NCBI GenBank assembly: GCA_036500065.1
Contig: DASYCT010000388.1
Span: 1 to 20,272, forward strand
DNA length: 20,272 nt
Direction of reading: 5' to 3'
From: JACMLD01 sp036500065
Lineage (GTDB): Bacteria > Bacteroidota > Bacteroidia > Chitinophagales > Chitinophagaceae
A model generated the notes under the pieces. The model searched no databases. It was not told the origin of the DNA and worked only from the letters and a program-made list of their open reading frames with translations. A program made the translations under genes and the position numbers. Shown here in pieces: positions 8,403 through 15,347 of this stretch (position 1 is its first letter; every line of letters starts with the position of its first letter).

Positions 8403-8448
8403 TAAAGCTATCCGCTTTCCTTCCCTGTTTCAATACCACTTTGTGGTA
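8403..8448 (-). promoter_or_regulatory. Candidate promoter and dyad upstream of the CxxCH lipoprotein
   Basis: On the minus strand TAGCTTTA (8403-8410) matches the -7 consensus except for the last base, and TTGA (8430-8433) is 19 nt upstream. Just beyond lies a perfect dyad, TACCAC-TTT-GTGGTA (plus strand 8434-8448), which could be an operator. The start at 8386 would leave a leader of about 10 nt. Confidence 0.4.
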
Positions 8449-8477
8449 ATAGGCATATAGGGGATGGTAGAAATGAT

Positions 8478-8520
8478 AAGAGGTAAGACGCAGACCTTTT
8501 GATCGTACATCTTACCTCTT
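8478..8520 (-). terminator. Hairpin, possible terminator of the 71-aa gene
   Basis: AAGAGGTAAGA at 8478-8488 pairs perfectly with TCTTACCTCTT at 8510-8520 (11 bp, 21-nt loop). It lies 12 nt past the stop of the minus-strand 71-aa gene. There is no clean T run after it, so it may be a weak terminator or an mRNA-stabilising hairpin. Confidence 0.5.
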
Positions 8521-8532
8521 GCCGCGTTCTAC

Positions 8533-8748
8533 TTATAACATATCGTTGGAGTTACTCTTGTAGTAATAACAAAAAGGGGATTCTTTTGCGATCTTGTTCA
8601 GCAACAGCCATGTTGCTTCGTCCGGCGGCGGCACATTCGTCACATGCTTTTTTACCTTTTTAACGGCATCCTGTAATTTCTGGGACGCGATGATGGAGTG
8701 CATGTGGGCGGAGGGAATGGCGGCTTTGTTTACAGAATGTTTTTTCAT
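8533..8748 (-). CDS. Hypothetical 71-aa protein
   Basis: I do not recognise this protein. It has an ATG start and is basic in its first half (KLQDAVKKVKKHV, about 24-36), then has a PPPDEATW segment and an aromatic tail (CYYYKSNSNDML). There is no signal peptide, membrane segment or known motif. It is read as a gene because it lies alone between non-coding stretches, has no competing frame, and is followed by a hairpin. Short length leaves real doubt; it could also be a small toxin-like or regulatory peptide, but nothing in the sequence shows that. Confidence 0.5.
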   Translation of the reverse strand: MKKHSVNKAAIPSAHMHSIIASQKLQDAVKKVKKHVTNVPPPDEATWLLLNKIAKESPFCYYYKSNSNDML

Positions 8749-9069
8749 ACGAGATAAATTTTAAAAATGATTTGTTAAAATGCCCATACCATCGTACAGC
8801 AAGTGCTAATCAAAAAGCAAACAAATCGGTAATCAACTGAGCAGTGGCAATCGTAGAATTCGTTTTCAAAGGCGGATAAAAGAAAAGTCCGGCAAGTGAA
8901 AGCAATAAGACATGGAGGTTTGAAATCAAAGGTATTACAATACGATGGTATTAAACCGTTAAAAAGCAATTATTTATTTTCTTTTAATGCTGTGTAGTAT
9001 GTACTCCTTACGCAAAGCGAAAAGCTACACCATATCCAATTCACCATTAATTTGACGGCTAACCAGGGG
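8749..9069. other. 321-bp AT-rich intergenic region without a convincing gene
   Basis: This separates the 71-aa gene from the end of the potassium channel gene, both on the minus strand. It is clearly more AT-rich than its surroundings. It contains only a weak 6-bp inverted repeat (GTGTAG 8992-8997 with CTACAC 9025-9030), which could form a poor terminator after the channel gene. A cysteine-rich 64-codon minus-strand frame at 8775-8969 looks non-coding. It probably holds the 71-aa gene's promoter, but no good -7 box was found. Confidence 0.5.
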
Positions 9070-10026
9070 TCAGGTGGTTTTGAATTCGTTCAGTTTATGC
9101 AGTTCGAGAATGGTGGTTTTGCCGTCGTCGCTCTCGCGGTACATGGGCACAAACTTGCGGTTGAATTTTATTTCATGGTAGGTATAAGAGGTTCGCTGTA
9201 GTACAATATTTGAATATACGTCGTCAAACCCGCGCACCAGTATATACAGTTCCACGTCGGCCTTTACCACGTCCTCCTCTTTCATACCCGCCAGCGGGCT
9301 TTCTTCATCAATCGCATGTACCACGGTCCAGTTCATGGGCAGGCTGTCGACGCGGCTGCGTTCGAGCGACAGGTCATAAAACTGGTAGCTTTGTTTGCCA
9401 TCATTTTCCTCCAACAGGGCCAGGGTGACCTTTATCTCGAGGTTAGTGAGTATATGATTATCCTTATAGGACGCAAAGCGGAACATAAGACCGGTCTTGT
9501 CCTGGTAGGGGCTGACCAGCGCAAGTTCGCTGAACAGGAGATAGGATTTCGGTTTGGCAAAACGCCCGTAAATCAAACCGGTGGCGATGGCAAACGACAA
9601 AAAGCCCGACATCGATTCGATGGAAGCCACGAAGTTGGCCTCTCCGCCGATGGGGTTTACCCGCCCATAGCCAACAGTGGTGAATGTTTCGGTGCTGAAG
9701 AAATACGCTTCCCTGAATTTGGCCCAGGGGGTGGCCGCTATCCATCCCTGCAACTGGTGCATGCCCAGCAGGAGATAGACGCTGGCAAAAAGCAGGTTGA
9801 TGATAAAATAAAAGCTGAGTATGACGACAATGAATTTCCAGCGCGGCAGGTTCAGCATGGTATGATAGATGCTGAAACGGTTCAGGAAGGAGATACCTTC
9901 CTTGCGCATATTGAACGTGCCATCGCGATTGATAAAACGGCCGCTGCCATAACTACTGGCATTGCTGCCAAAACCGGTATCATTGTTTATCGGGGAAAGC
10001 CGCCCGCTTCGTTTGTGCAGTGACAT
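9070..10026 (-). CDS. Inward-rectifier potassium channel (KirBac-like)
   Basis: A 318-aa inner-membrane K+ channel subunit, expected to act as a tetramer. After a polar N-terminus with the slide-helix region (about 40-60), it has outer helix M1 (about 64-87), a pore helix (about 104-116), the selectivity filter TVGYG at 117-121, and inner helix M2 (about 131-155). The C-terminal half (about 160-305) is the cytoplasmic IRK beta-sandwich that gates Kir channels. The filter sequence is canonical for potassium. The length agrees with prokaryotic Kir proteins. It stands alone on its strand, upstream of a long gap and divergent from the hydrolase gene. Gating ligands cannot be told from sequence; lipids or pH are usual for the family. 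Confidence 0.94.
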   Translation of the reverse strand: MSLHKRSGRLSPINNDTGFGSNASSYGSGRFINRDGTFNMRKEGISFLNRFSIYHTMLNLPRWKFIVVILSFYFIINLLFASVYLLLGMHQLQGWIAATPWAKFREAYFFSTETFTTVGYGRVNPIGGEANFVASIESMSGFLSFAIATGLIYGRFAKPKSYLLFSELALVSPYQDKTGLMFRFASYKDNHILTNLEIKVTLALLEENDGKQSYQFYDLSLERSRVDSLPMNWTVVHAIDEESPLAGMKEEDVVKADVELYILVRGFDDVYSNIVLQRTSYTYHEIKFNRKFVPMYRESDDGKTTILELHKLNEFKTT

Positions 10027-10046
10027 AAAACATCTTTTAAAGGTGA

Positions 10047-10116
10047 GAATCCCGCTTTGGCGGGACAGGTTGTGAAAATATGGAAATCCCGCTTTAGCGG
10101 GACAGGTTGTGGAAAT
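10047..10116. repeat. Two tandem 37-bp-period hairpin repeats
   Basis: Two near-identical units at 10047-10079 and 10084-10116. Each has the core TCCCGCTTTRGCGGGA, a 6-bp stem with a TTTG or TTTA loop, followed by CAGGTTGTG. The units differ at only a few positions, including the loop base. They sit between the divergent channel and hydrolase genes, so they could be operator-like sites, hairpins in a leader, or copies of a small dispersed element. Confidence 0.8.
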
Positions 10117-10150
10117 TCTGCATTTCCTGATTTTTAATTACCTTTTGGGT

Positions 10151-11002
10151 ATGAACCAGGACATCATTCGCTTATACGATGAATACACGCACAAGCCGCT
10201 TGCCCGCAGTGAATTCCTGCGGCGCCTCGCTATGCTGGCCGGTAGTACCACCGCCGCTGTGGCATTGCTGCCCCTGCTTGAATCCAACTATGCACATGCG
10301 GCCACGGTAAAAGAAGAGGATCTGTTCACCGAACGGGTTAGCTACGCCGGTGTGACGGGCCCGGTACAGGCCTATGTGGCAAGGCCGAAACAACAGGGCA
10401 AATATGCTGCCGTGGTAGTGATCCATGAAAACCGGGGACTGACCCCGCACATCGAAGACGTGACCCGCCGCGCCGCCCGGGCCGGTTACCTCGCCATCGC
10501 CCCGAATGCACTATCGCCCCTTGGCGGCTCGCCCGCCAATGAAGACAGCGCCCGGCAGTTGTTCACACAGCTAAAGCCCGAAGAATCCCTGCAAAATTTT
10601 ATAAAAGTATTTGACTATCTCCCTTCCCGGGCGGACTATAACGGTCATGCCGGCTGCGTAGGCTTTTGCTGGGGCGGCGGCATCGCCAACCAACTGGCGG
10701 TTGACATTCCTTCGCTGAAAGCCGCCGTAGCTTTCTATGGCAAACAGCCGGACGCTGCGGATGTTCCGAAGATCAAAGCCGCGGTTCAGCTCCATTATGG
10801 CGCATTGGACGAGCGCATCGATGCCGGTATCCCCGCTTATGAAGATGCGCTGAAAAAAGCCGGCACGCGCTATGAGCTTTACATGTACGAGGGCGCCAAC
10901 CATGCCTTCCACAACGATACCGCCCCCACGCGTTATAACGAAGCGGCGGCAAAGAAAGCCTGGCAACGCACGGTGGATTTCTTTGGGAAATACCTGAAGT
11001 AA
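10151..11002 (+). CDS. Dienelactone hydrolase family protein, exported
   Basis: A 283-aa alpha/beta hydrolase. The dienelactone-hydrolase triad is complete: C173 in GFCWGGG, D220 in GALDERID and H251 in GANHAFHND, with E93 in HENRG matching the glutamate that holds the cysteine in this family. Residues 22-50 form an export signal (EFLRRLAMLAGSTTAAVALL) resembling a Tat signal, but the usual twin arginine before F-L is replaced by Arg-Ser. Start is the ATG at 10151; an upstream in-frame GTG at 10109 falls next to the repeat and is unlikely. It converges with the NIPSNAP gene, leaving 3 nt between stops. The natural substrate is unknown; family members cleave dienelactones and other esters or lactones. 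Confidence 0.92.
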   Translation: MNQDIIRLYDEYTHKPLARSEFLRRLAMLAGSTTAAVALLPLLESNYAHAATVKEEDLFTERVSYAGVTGPVQAYVARPKQQGKYAAVVVIHENRGLTPHIEDVTRRAARAGYLAIAPNALSPLGGSPANEDSARQLFTQLKPEESLQNFIKVFDYLPSRADYNGHAGCVGFCWGGGIANQLAVDIPSLKAAVAFYGKQPDAADVPKIKAAVQLHYGALDERIDAGIPAYEDALKKAGTRYELYMYEGANHAFHNDTAPTRYNEAAAKKAWQRTVDFFGKYLK

Positions 11003-11005
11003 GTG

Positions 11006-11809
11006 TTACAGATCAGAATAAGCGGCGGCATGGCATAAAATGACCTCTGCCTTTGATACATTGTTTAAGTAGCGGGGTTGCTCCTTTAATTTCTTCCATT
11101 CGGCATCGTCGCCAAATGTTTTCCAATGCGCGTCGCGCGCGGCTTTGTTGTCAAAACTGGTCATGTACATCAGGTTGGGCATGTGGCTGCCGCTCAACAC
11201 TTCGGCATAAAAAACCGCGTTAAACCCCAGGCGTTTGAAAAGCGCTGTTTCGCCGCCTTCATTAAACATATTCACCTTGCTCTCATTGTATTTCTCCGTG
11301 GGACTCTCATAACTGCGCAGTTCATAAATATGTTCTTCCTTCGGCCCGTTCAGCGCAGGGGCCTGCATCTGCGGCGCCAGCGGGAAGGCTTCCAGCAGGA
11401 TGGATTCCATTCTTGTATAGGGAGGCGTCGCAGGATCGGCATTGATATAAACGGTACCGGGATCATTAGGTCCCGTTTCTTTGGATGGCAGGGTGGCCAG
11501 TTGATGCCATTGCTCCAATGATTTCAGCGGGATGAATACATATACCACCCTGTCTGCGGCGGTATCATTGGCAAGTGGTTTAAACACGCCCACTTTAGCA
11601 ATACCGGTTTTGTGCAGCAGGGGCAGGTAAACGTTTTGCAGGTAGTCATCCAGCACCTTCTCCCCCCGCGTATCCTTACAGTGATATACTTTTATCGTAT
11701 AAAATTCCCGGCCGCCGGCTGCAGGAGAAGCCATACCCGTCAACGGGAGCATAGCGGGGAGCAGTAAAAAAACAAGCATTACATTCGATACACCGGTAAA
11801 TCTTTTCAT
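11006..11809 (-). CDS. Secreted NIPSNAP family protein
   Basis: A 267-aa protein with a signal peptide (about 1-28, ending LPLTGMASPAAGG). It has two ferredoxin-like halves of the NIPSNAP type. The first (about 35-145) begins FYTIKVYHCKD. The second (about 160-265) has IYELRSYESPTEKYNESKVN and ends in AHWKTFGDDAEWKKL, a strong NIPSNAP signature. NIPSNAP proteins are dimeric alpha-beta barrel proteins of unclear function; in bacteria they are sometimes near hydrolases or catabolic genes. Here it converges tail-to-tail with the dienelactone-hydrolase-like gene, so the two are not co-transcribed. A role in envelope or substrate handling is a guess. Confidence 0.9.
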   Translation of the reverse strand: MKRFTGVSNVMLVFLLLPAMLPLTGMASPAAGGREFYTIKVYHCKDTRGEKVLDDYLQNVYLPLLHKTGIAKVGVFKPLANDTAADRVVYVFIPLKSLEQWHQLATLPSKETGPNDPGTVYINADPATPPYTRMESILLEAFPLAPQMQAPALNGPKEEHIYELRSYESPTEKYNESKVNMFNEGGETALFKRLGFNAVFYAEVLSGSHMPNLMYMTSFDNKAARDAHWKTFGDDAEWKKLKEQPRYLNNVSKAEVILCHAAAYSDL

Positions 11810-11887
11810 ATAGTAAATTATATTTATGACAAGAGCTATTCGCGTACCGAATGTAATGTGTTTTCGTATAGATCGCTTTTTCTTCTT

Positions 11888-12391
11888 TTAAAGAATACCT
11901 GAAACAAAAAACCAGGCTCCAAACACTGCAATCACCATGCTTACTATCCATAAAAACCGTTTTCGGGTAAGGATGGCGATGGCGGATATGGCGATAGCTA
12001 CCTGGAAAAGGGTAACCGCACGGGCCAGGATGACATGGCGATCCAGGTGGGCTTTGGAAGATAATTCGAATTCTGTTGCCGCTTTTTTTATTTCTTCGGC
12101 TTCTTCCTTTGTTTGTTCGGGAGTTTTGACATCATGCCCGTTTTCGATGCGAAGCGCACGTATTTCGGCCTTGATGCTTTTGGCCTGGTAAAAGGCCCAC
12201 TGGTCGGACGCCTTTATCTGTTCTATCATTGCCTCGTTGGAATGGTGGCCGGCCATCATGCCGGCGATGGCGGCAATCACGGCCATCAACGCGGTAGAGA
12301 TGGCAATGTATAAAGACCAACTCCCCCCCTCTTCCGCTTTTTCCTGGATTTCTTCGTGGAGATGCTCTGTAGGCACTTCAATTTCTTCCAT
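11888..12391 (-). CDS. DUF4337 domain membrane protein
   Basis: A 167-aa protein of the DUF4337 type, with three likely membrane segments: about 25-47, 122-141 and 147-166. The family signature is DQWAFYQAKSIK at 63-74. The charged loop between the first two segments (about 80-118) is rich in Glu and Lys and probably helical or coiled. The acidic N-terminus (MEEIEVPTEHLHEEI) is also typical. Function is unknown. It lies 78 nt upstream of the NIPSNAP gene on the same strand, so it may or may not be co-transcribed with it, and is divergent from the beta-barrel gene. Confidence 0.85.
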   Translation of the reverse strand: MEEIEVPTEHLHEEIQEKAEEGGSWSLYIAISTALMAVIAAIAGMMAGHHSNEAMIEQIKASDQWAFYQAKSIKAEIRALRIENGHDVKTPEQTKEEAEEIKKAATEFELSSKAHLDRHVILARAVTLFQVAIAISAIAILTRKRFLWIVSMVIAVFGAWFFVSGIL

Positions 12392-12558
12392 AGTTGTTTC
12401 TTTTTTGGTTTGGTGCGTTAATATATTACTATCGGGCCATGTTTTCGATTCGTTAATCAGTCCTTAACAATTGTTATTCAGGTACTAATAACGTCAAAAA
12501 TAGCCGGCCTGTTTTAAACTTAGAACACTTATTGCTGTCTTATAGCAAAATAATCGCT

Positions 12559-13200
12559 ATGAAAAAAGCATTTTGCTTAGTTACTGTTCTCGCTTTGCTG
12601 GCCGGTACTGCCGCAGAAGCGCAATATGGTGGATATGGAAGATTCAGGCCCCGCCCGCGCCGTGATCGCCAGGAAGAATATTTCAAACCGGTCTGGCATG
12701 TGAACCTCGGTTATGGTTTCCCCAACCTTGACCGATACGAATTCTCCGGTTTTTATGGCGTCGACCAGGGTACCCCATCACAAACCGGTCCTTTTATGGG
12801 TTCTGTCGATTACCAGTTCAACCCCCGGATGAGTATCGGGGTTCTCGCCACCCACGGAACGGTGAGCGCTCCCTACTATAGTTTCAATAATAACAGCAAT
12901 ACGCCGGATTTCACCGGCCATCTCAACAATACCGCCATCATGCTTGACCTGGTGCGGTATTTACCGGCAGGCCCCGCGGTAACGCCTTATTTCAGAACGG
13001 CTATCGGGGTGAATATATGGCAACAGGATTATACGGATGGTTCGGGGAACCAGGTGGCAGAGGGTAGCGATCCTTCGGCCCTGGCGTACCAGGTAAGTTT
13101 TGGGGCTAAATTCCACCTTTCGAAGCAGGCAGGCTTGTTCCTGGAAGCTGGTTATGGTAAATATATTGTCGCCGGCGGGTTGGCCTTCTCCTTTAAATAA
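12559..13200 (+). CDS. Outer-membrane beta-barrel protein
   Basis: A 213-aa protein with a clear signal peptide (1-21, cleavage after GTAAEA). An Arg/Pro-rich stretch (RFRPRPRRDR) follows, then alternating hydrophobic and aromatic strands typical of small 8-stranded barrels: WHVNLGYGF, GPFMGSVDYQF, MSIGVLATHG, LDLVRYL, VTPYFRTAIGVNIW, LAYQVSFGAKFHL and LFLEAGYGKYIVAGGLAFSF. The C-terminal strand ends in aromatic-rich FSFK. Length fits the OmpW/OmpA-barrel class. The start at 12559 is chosen over the ATG at 12532 because it begins the signal peptide directly. Specific function is unknown. Confidence 0.85.
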   Translation: MKKAFCLVTVLALLAGTAAEAQYGGYGRFRPRPRRDRQEEYFKPVWHVNLGYGFPNLDRYEFSGFYGVDQGTPSQTGPFMGSVDYQFNPRMSIGVLATHGTVSAPYYSFNNNSNTPDFTGHLNNTAIMLDLVRYLPAGPAVTPYFRTAIGVNIWQQDYTDGSGNQVAEGSDPSALAYQVSFGAKFHLSKQAGLFLEAGYGKYIVAGGLAFSFK

Positions 13201-13211
13201 TCAAAGTCCTG

Positions 13212-13236
13212 GCTCCCGGGAGGAAGCGCCGGGAGC
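13212..13236. terminator. Hairpin between convergent genes
   Basis: GCTCCCGG at 13212-13219 pairs perfectly with CCGGGAGC at 13229-13236 around a 9-nt loop. It is 12 nt after the beta-barrel stop and directly abuts the stop of the convergent 86-aa gene. The following sequence is only partly T-rich, so termination strength is uncertain. Confidence 0.6.
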
Positions 13237-13238
13237 TA

Positions 13239-13499
13239 TTACTTTACTGCAACGGGCGTCAACCGGGTAATTTCGGAACCGTTGAAAATCTTAGCCAGGT
13301 TATTATCCTGCGAGCTTTTCCATTGTGGAATATGTGTTTCGGAAACTATGCGCCAGAAATTTTTAGACTTCAGTTCGTCGTAATCGTTCGTTTTAAGAAA
13401 CAGGCCGATAATCGACTGCCTGCTTTTGAAATCAATCTTTACCGAATGTTTGGCCAGGTGGCCGGATTCTAAAAATTTTCCAATCTGCTCGTTGGTCAT
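13239..13499 (-). CDS. Hypothetical 86-aa protein
   Basis: I do not recognise this protein. It begins MTNEQIGKFLESGHLAKHSV and contains a basic, possibly beta-rich middle (KIDFKSRQSIIGLFLKTNDYDELKSK split by a turn) and an aromatic NFWRIV segment. There is no signal peptide or membrane helix, so it is probably cytoplasmic. The frame is open up to 13577, but a perfect -7 box lies at 13514-13521, inside that extension, which supports the shorter start. It is divergent from the J-domain gene and converges on the beta-barrel gene. Confidence 0.65.
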   Translation of the reverse strand: MTNEQIGKFLESGHLAKHSVKIDFKSRQSIIGLFLKTNDYDELKSKNFWRIVSETHIPQWKSSQDNNLAKIFNGSEITRLTPVAVK

Positions 13500-13513
13500 G
13501 GTTAAAATTTCGG

Positions 13514-13521
13514 CAAATATA
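13514..13521 (-). promoter_or_regulatory. Candidate -7 box of the 86-aa gene
   Basis: The minus strand reads TATATTTG, a perfect match to TAnnTTTG, 14 nt before the ATG at 13499. No clear -33 element is seen. Confidence 0.45.
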
Positions 13522-13558
13522 GCTTTTTCGGCCGGTATAAATGGCAGCTTTTTCGGCT

Positions 13559-13566
13559 TACTTTCG
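13559..13566 (+). promoter_or_regulatory. Candidate -7 box of the J-domain gene
   Basis: TACTTTCG differs from TAnnTTTG at one base and lies 16 nt before the ATG at 13583. It supports that start over the ATG at 13541. No convincing -33 element is visible. Confidence 0.35.
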
Positions 13567-13582
13567 CAGCAGTACACCGGCT

Positions 13583-14233
13583 ATGTTGCTGAAGGATTAT
13601 TATAAAACACTGGATATAACACCCGCCGCTTCTGAACAGGATATAAAGCGATCCTTCCGGCGGCTGGTGCATCGTTTCCATCCCGACAAAAACGCCGGCG
13701 ATGCCGCCGCCGCCGCCCGGTTCAGGGAAATACGGGAAGCCTACGACATCCTCTCCGACCCCCGCCAACGGGAAGAATACAACTACAAACGCTGGTACAA
13801 CCGCAGCCTGGGCAAACAATACCAGGAAGCGCCGCTTACTCCCCAAAGCATCCTGCTGGAATGCGAACGCCTGCATAATTACCTGCTGTCCACCGGCAAT
13901 ACCCGGGTGGACTATGACGCGCTCAGCTATCATATCCGCCAGTTGTTAAGCGAAAGCAATATCCGGCTGCTCCGGCAATATGATACTATCACCGTCAACC
14001 GGCAGGTACTAAACAAACTCGTTGATTGCTGCGTGGGATTGCCTTGGCGCTATATTACGCCCATTGCTGATTTGCTTGGGCAGGTGGCGGGTGAGGACGG
14101 CCTCATGAAACAGGAACTGAACAAGTTTATCGCCCTGCACCGGCAAAGCAGCCGGTGGAACAGCTACCGGGTAGGATTGGTGCTGGTCATTACCCTTCTT
14201 CTCTGCTGGCTTATTTATACCCTCGGCAAATAA
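13583..14233 (+). CDS. Tail-anchored J-domain (DnaJ-like) protein
   Basis: A 216-aa co-chaperone-like protein. The J domain is at the N-terminus (about 4-70), with the DnaK-activating HPD motif at residues 33-35 and a YDILSDPRQREEYN end. It lacks the Gly/Phe region, zinc fingers and C-terminal substrate domains of true DnaJ. The middle (about 80-190) is alpha-helical and unrecognised, with a leucine-rich LLECERLHNYLL segment. One hydrophobic helix at about 196-213 near the very end suggests a tail anchor, placing the J domain in the cytoplasm at the membrane, where it could recruit DnaK. The start at 13583 gives a normal J-domain beginning (MLLKDYYKTLDI); the ATG at 13541 would add 14 unrelated residues. 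Confidence 0.9.
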   Translation: MLLKDYYKTLDITPAASEQDIKRSFRRLVHRFHPDKNAGDAAAAARFREIREAYDILSDPRQREEYNYKRWYNRSLGKQYQEAPLTPQSILLECERLHNYLLSTGNTRVDYDALSYHIRQLLSESNIRLLRQYDTITVNRQVLNKLVDCCVGLPWRYITPIADLLGQVAGEDGLMKQELNKFIALHRQSSRWNSYRVGLVLVITLLLCWLIYTLGK

Positions 14234-14253
14234 CTATATATTACGCCTTTTTC

Positions 14254-14261
14254 TACCTTTA
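14254..14261 (+). promoter_or_regulatory. Candidate -7 box of the MgtC/SapB gene
   Basis: TACCTTTA matches TAnnTTTG except at the last base and ends 11 nt before the ATG at 14273. It suggests the gene can be transcribed separately from the J-domain gene that ends 39 nt upstream of its start. Confidence 0.3.
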
Positions 14262-14272
14262 AAGAAAAACGC

Positions 14273-14923
14273 ATGCCTGCTATTGATTTCCAAACCATCG
14301 TCATTCGTTTGCTCCTGGCTACTTTAATAGGAGGAGTTATTGGCGCGGAACGGGAGTACCGGAATAAATCCGCCGGGTTCCGCACCATGATAATGATTGC
14401 ACTCGGCTCCTGCCTGTTTACCGTTTTCTCCGTCGCCATCGGCTGGCCCGGCAATGCGGACCGGATAGCTTCCAATATAGTGACCGGTATCGGCTTTCTC
14501 GGCGCGGGGATTATTTATAAGTCCGATGAGGGAGTAAAGGGACTTACCACGGCCGCCGCTGTCTGGTTTACCGCCGCACTCGGCATGGGCATCGGCAGCG
14601 GGCATTATACCATCTCCTTCGCGGGTTGCGCGGTGGGTATAGTAATATTGGCGCTGTTTACGCTTTTAGAACGAAGGATCGACAAGCTCCATGAAATACG
14701 CACGTACGTGATTGTTTGTGATTTTAATTTCGGGCAGGTCGCCCGGTTTGAATCCATCATCCAACAGCATCACCTTCGATCCAGCATTTCCAAAAAGGAA
14801 CGCAAGGGGGATGATTTTACGATTACCTGGCAGGTCAAGGGAAGAGCAGACGACCATCATAAGCTGGCGGAGGACATCATGCGGGATGCCAGTGTCAAAG
14901 ACTTTGAATTTATCGGGCGCTGA
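14273..14923 (+). CDS. MgtC/SapB family membrane protein
   Basis: A 216-aa inner-membrane protein. The MgtC domain (about 5-135) has several hydrophobic segments and the family motifs GAERE (24-28), KSAGFRT (32-38), GIGFLGAG (72-79) and GLTTAAAVW (90-98). The soluble C-terminal part (about 140-216) resembles the ACT-like regulatory domain seen in longer MgtC proteins. MgtC proteins are associated with survival under low magnesium and, in some bacteria, with F-type ATP synthase control; direct transport is disputed. It follows the J-domain gene by 39 nt on the same strand. No Mg2+ riboswitch or leader is seen; the space upstream is too short for one. Confidence 0.92.
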   Translation: MPAIDFQTIVIRLLLATLIGGVIGAEREYRNKSAGFRTMIMIALGSCLFTVFSVAIGWPGNADRIASNIVTGIGFLGAGIIYKSDEGVKGLTTAAAVWFTAALGMGIGSGHYTISFAGCAVGIVILALFTLLERRIDKLHEIRTYVIVCDFNFGQVARFESIIQQHHLRSSISKKERKGDDFTITWQVKGRADDHHKLAEDIMRDASVKDFEFIGR

Positions 14924-14932
14924 ACGGCTCGT

Positions 14933-14966
14933 AAAAAAAAGAAAGCCCTCCTGGGAACAGGACGGC
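14933..14966 (-). terminator. Rho-independent terminator of the small lipoprotein gene
   Basis: GCCCTCCTG at 14945-14953 pairs with CAGGACGGC at 14958-14966 (8 of 9 pairs, GGAA loop). The A-rich run at 14933-14944 becomes a strong T run on the minus strand after the hairpin. It lies about 40 nt past the lipoprotein stop. The MgtC gene converges from the other side but would lack a T run. Confidence 0.8.
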
Positions 14967-15004
14967 CTCTAACGATTGCTTGCCATATGAAAAAAAAGTG
15001 GAAA

Positions 15005-15205
15005 TTATTTCTTGGTAGCTGAAGTATCTGCCATTTTAGGAGCCATGGCGGATGTATCTTTCTTAGTTGTATCAGCACCCATTTTGGCGGATGTATCAAC
15101 ACCGGCAGCAGCAGGAGAATCAGTAGTGGCAGGTTTGTCACCAGCGTTATTGTTACAAGCTGCGAAAGATGCACCGATAACTAATACTAAAAGGAGCTTT
15201 TTCAT
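15005..15205 (-). CDS. Small low-complexity lipoprotein
   Basis: A 66-aa protein with a short basic N-terminus (MKKLL), a hydrophobic signal and a lipobox-like ASFAAC with C at residue 16, followed by NNN. The mature part is about 50 residues of low-complexity sequence rich in Ala, Asp, Thr, Ser and Lys, with repeated DTSA motifs and no aromatic residue. It is probably a small disordered envelope lipoprotein of unknown role. The start at 15205 is chosen over the ATG at 15241, because the signal peptide begins there. It is divergent from the sigma factor gene at 15348 and has its own terminator, so it might belong to that sigma's regulon, but no shared promoter was identified. Confidence 0.75.
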   Translation of the reverse strand: MKKLLLVLVIGASFAACNNNAGDKPATTDSPAAAGVDTSAKMGADTTKKDTSAMAPKMADTSATKK

Positions 15206-15222
15206 TTGTTTGCTTTTTGTTT

Positions 15223-15242
15223 TGTGAAATAATGGTTTCACA
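15223..15242. promoter_or_regulatory. 7-bp dyad upstream of the small lipoprotein gene
   Basis: TGTGAAA (15223-15229) and TTTCACA (15236-15242) form a perfect dyad with a 6-nt centre. It lies 18-37 nt before the lipoprotein ATG, in the divergent region shared with the sigma gene. It recalls a CRP-type site but the half-site spacing (10 nt between TGTGA and TCACA) is wrong for E. coli CRP. The binder is unknown. Confidence 0.3.
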
Positions 15243-15347
15243 TTTATACATAAAACGGGAAAAGGTAACCCGGGGGCCGGAAATATTTTTAAAGGTCTCC
15301 GGTTTGGGTTACTATTTGTTATTTTGAGTATTAAATAATGATTAAGC

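Noticed and set aside
7358..8449. A 363-codon open frame on the plus strand opposite the haem lipoprotein gene
   Set aside because: No domain, signal or motif is seen, and the opposite strand carries a protein with export signal, haem motif and promoter. It is a shadow frame in GC-rich coding DNA.
8775..8969. A 64-codon minus-strand frame in the AT-rich gap
   Set aside because: Its composition is odd (many Cys and Phe), it has no promoter or terminator, and it looks like chance in AT-rich DNA.
9316..10023. A 235-codon plus-strand frame opposite the KirBac gene
   Set aside because: The minus-strand frame contains the full pore and IRK domain; this one shows no protein-like features.
15223..15242. 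CRP-binding site reading of the TGTGA...TCACA dyad
   Set aside because: The two pentamers are 10 nt apart rather than 6, so it does not fit the E. coli-type CRP site; kept only as a generic dyad.
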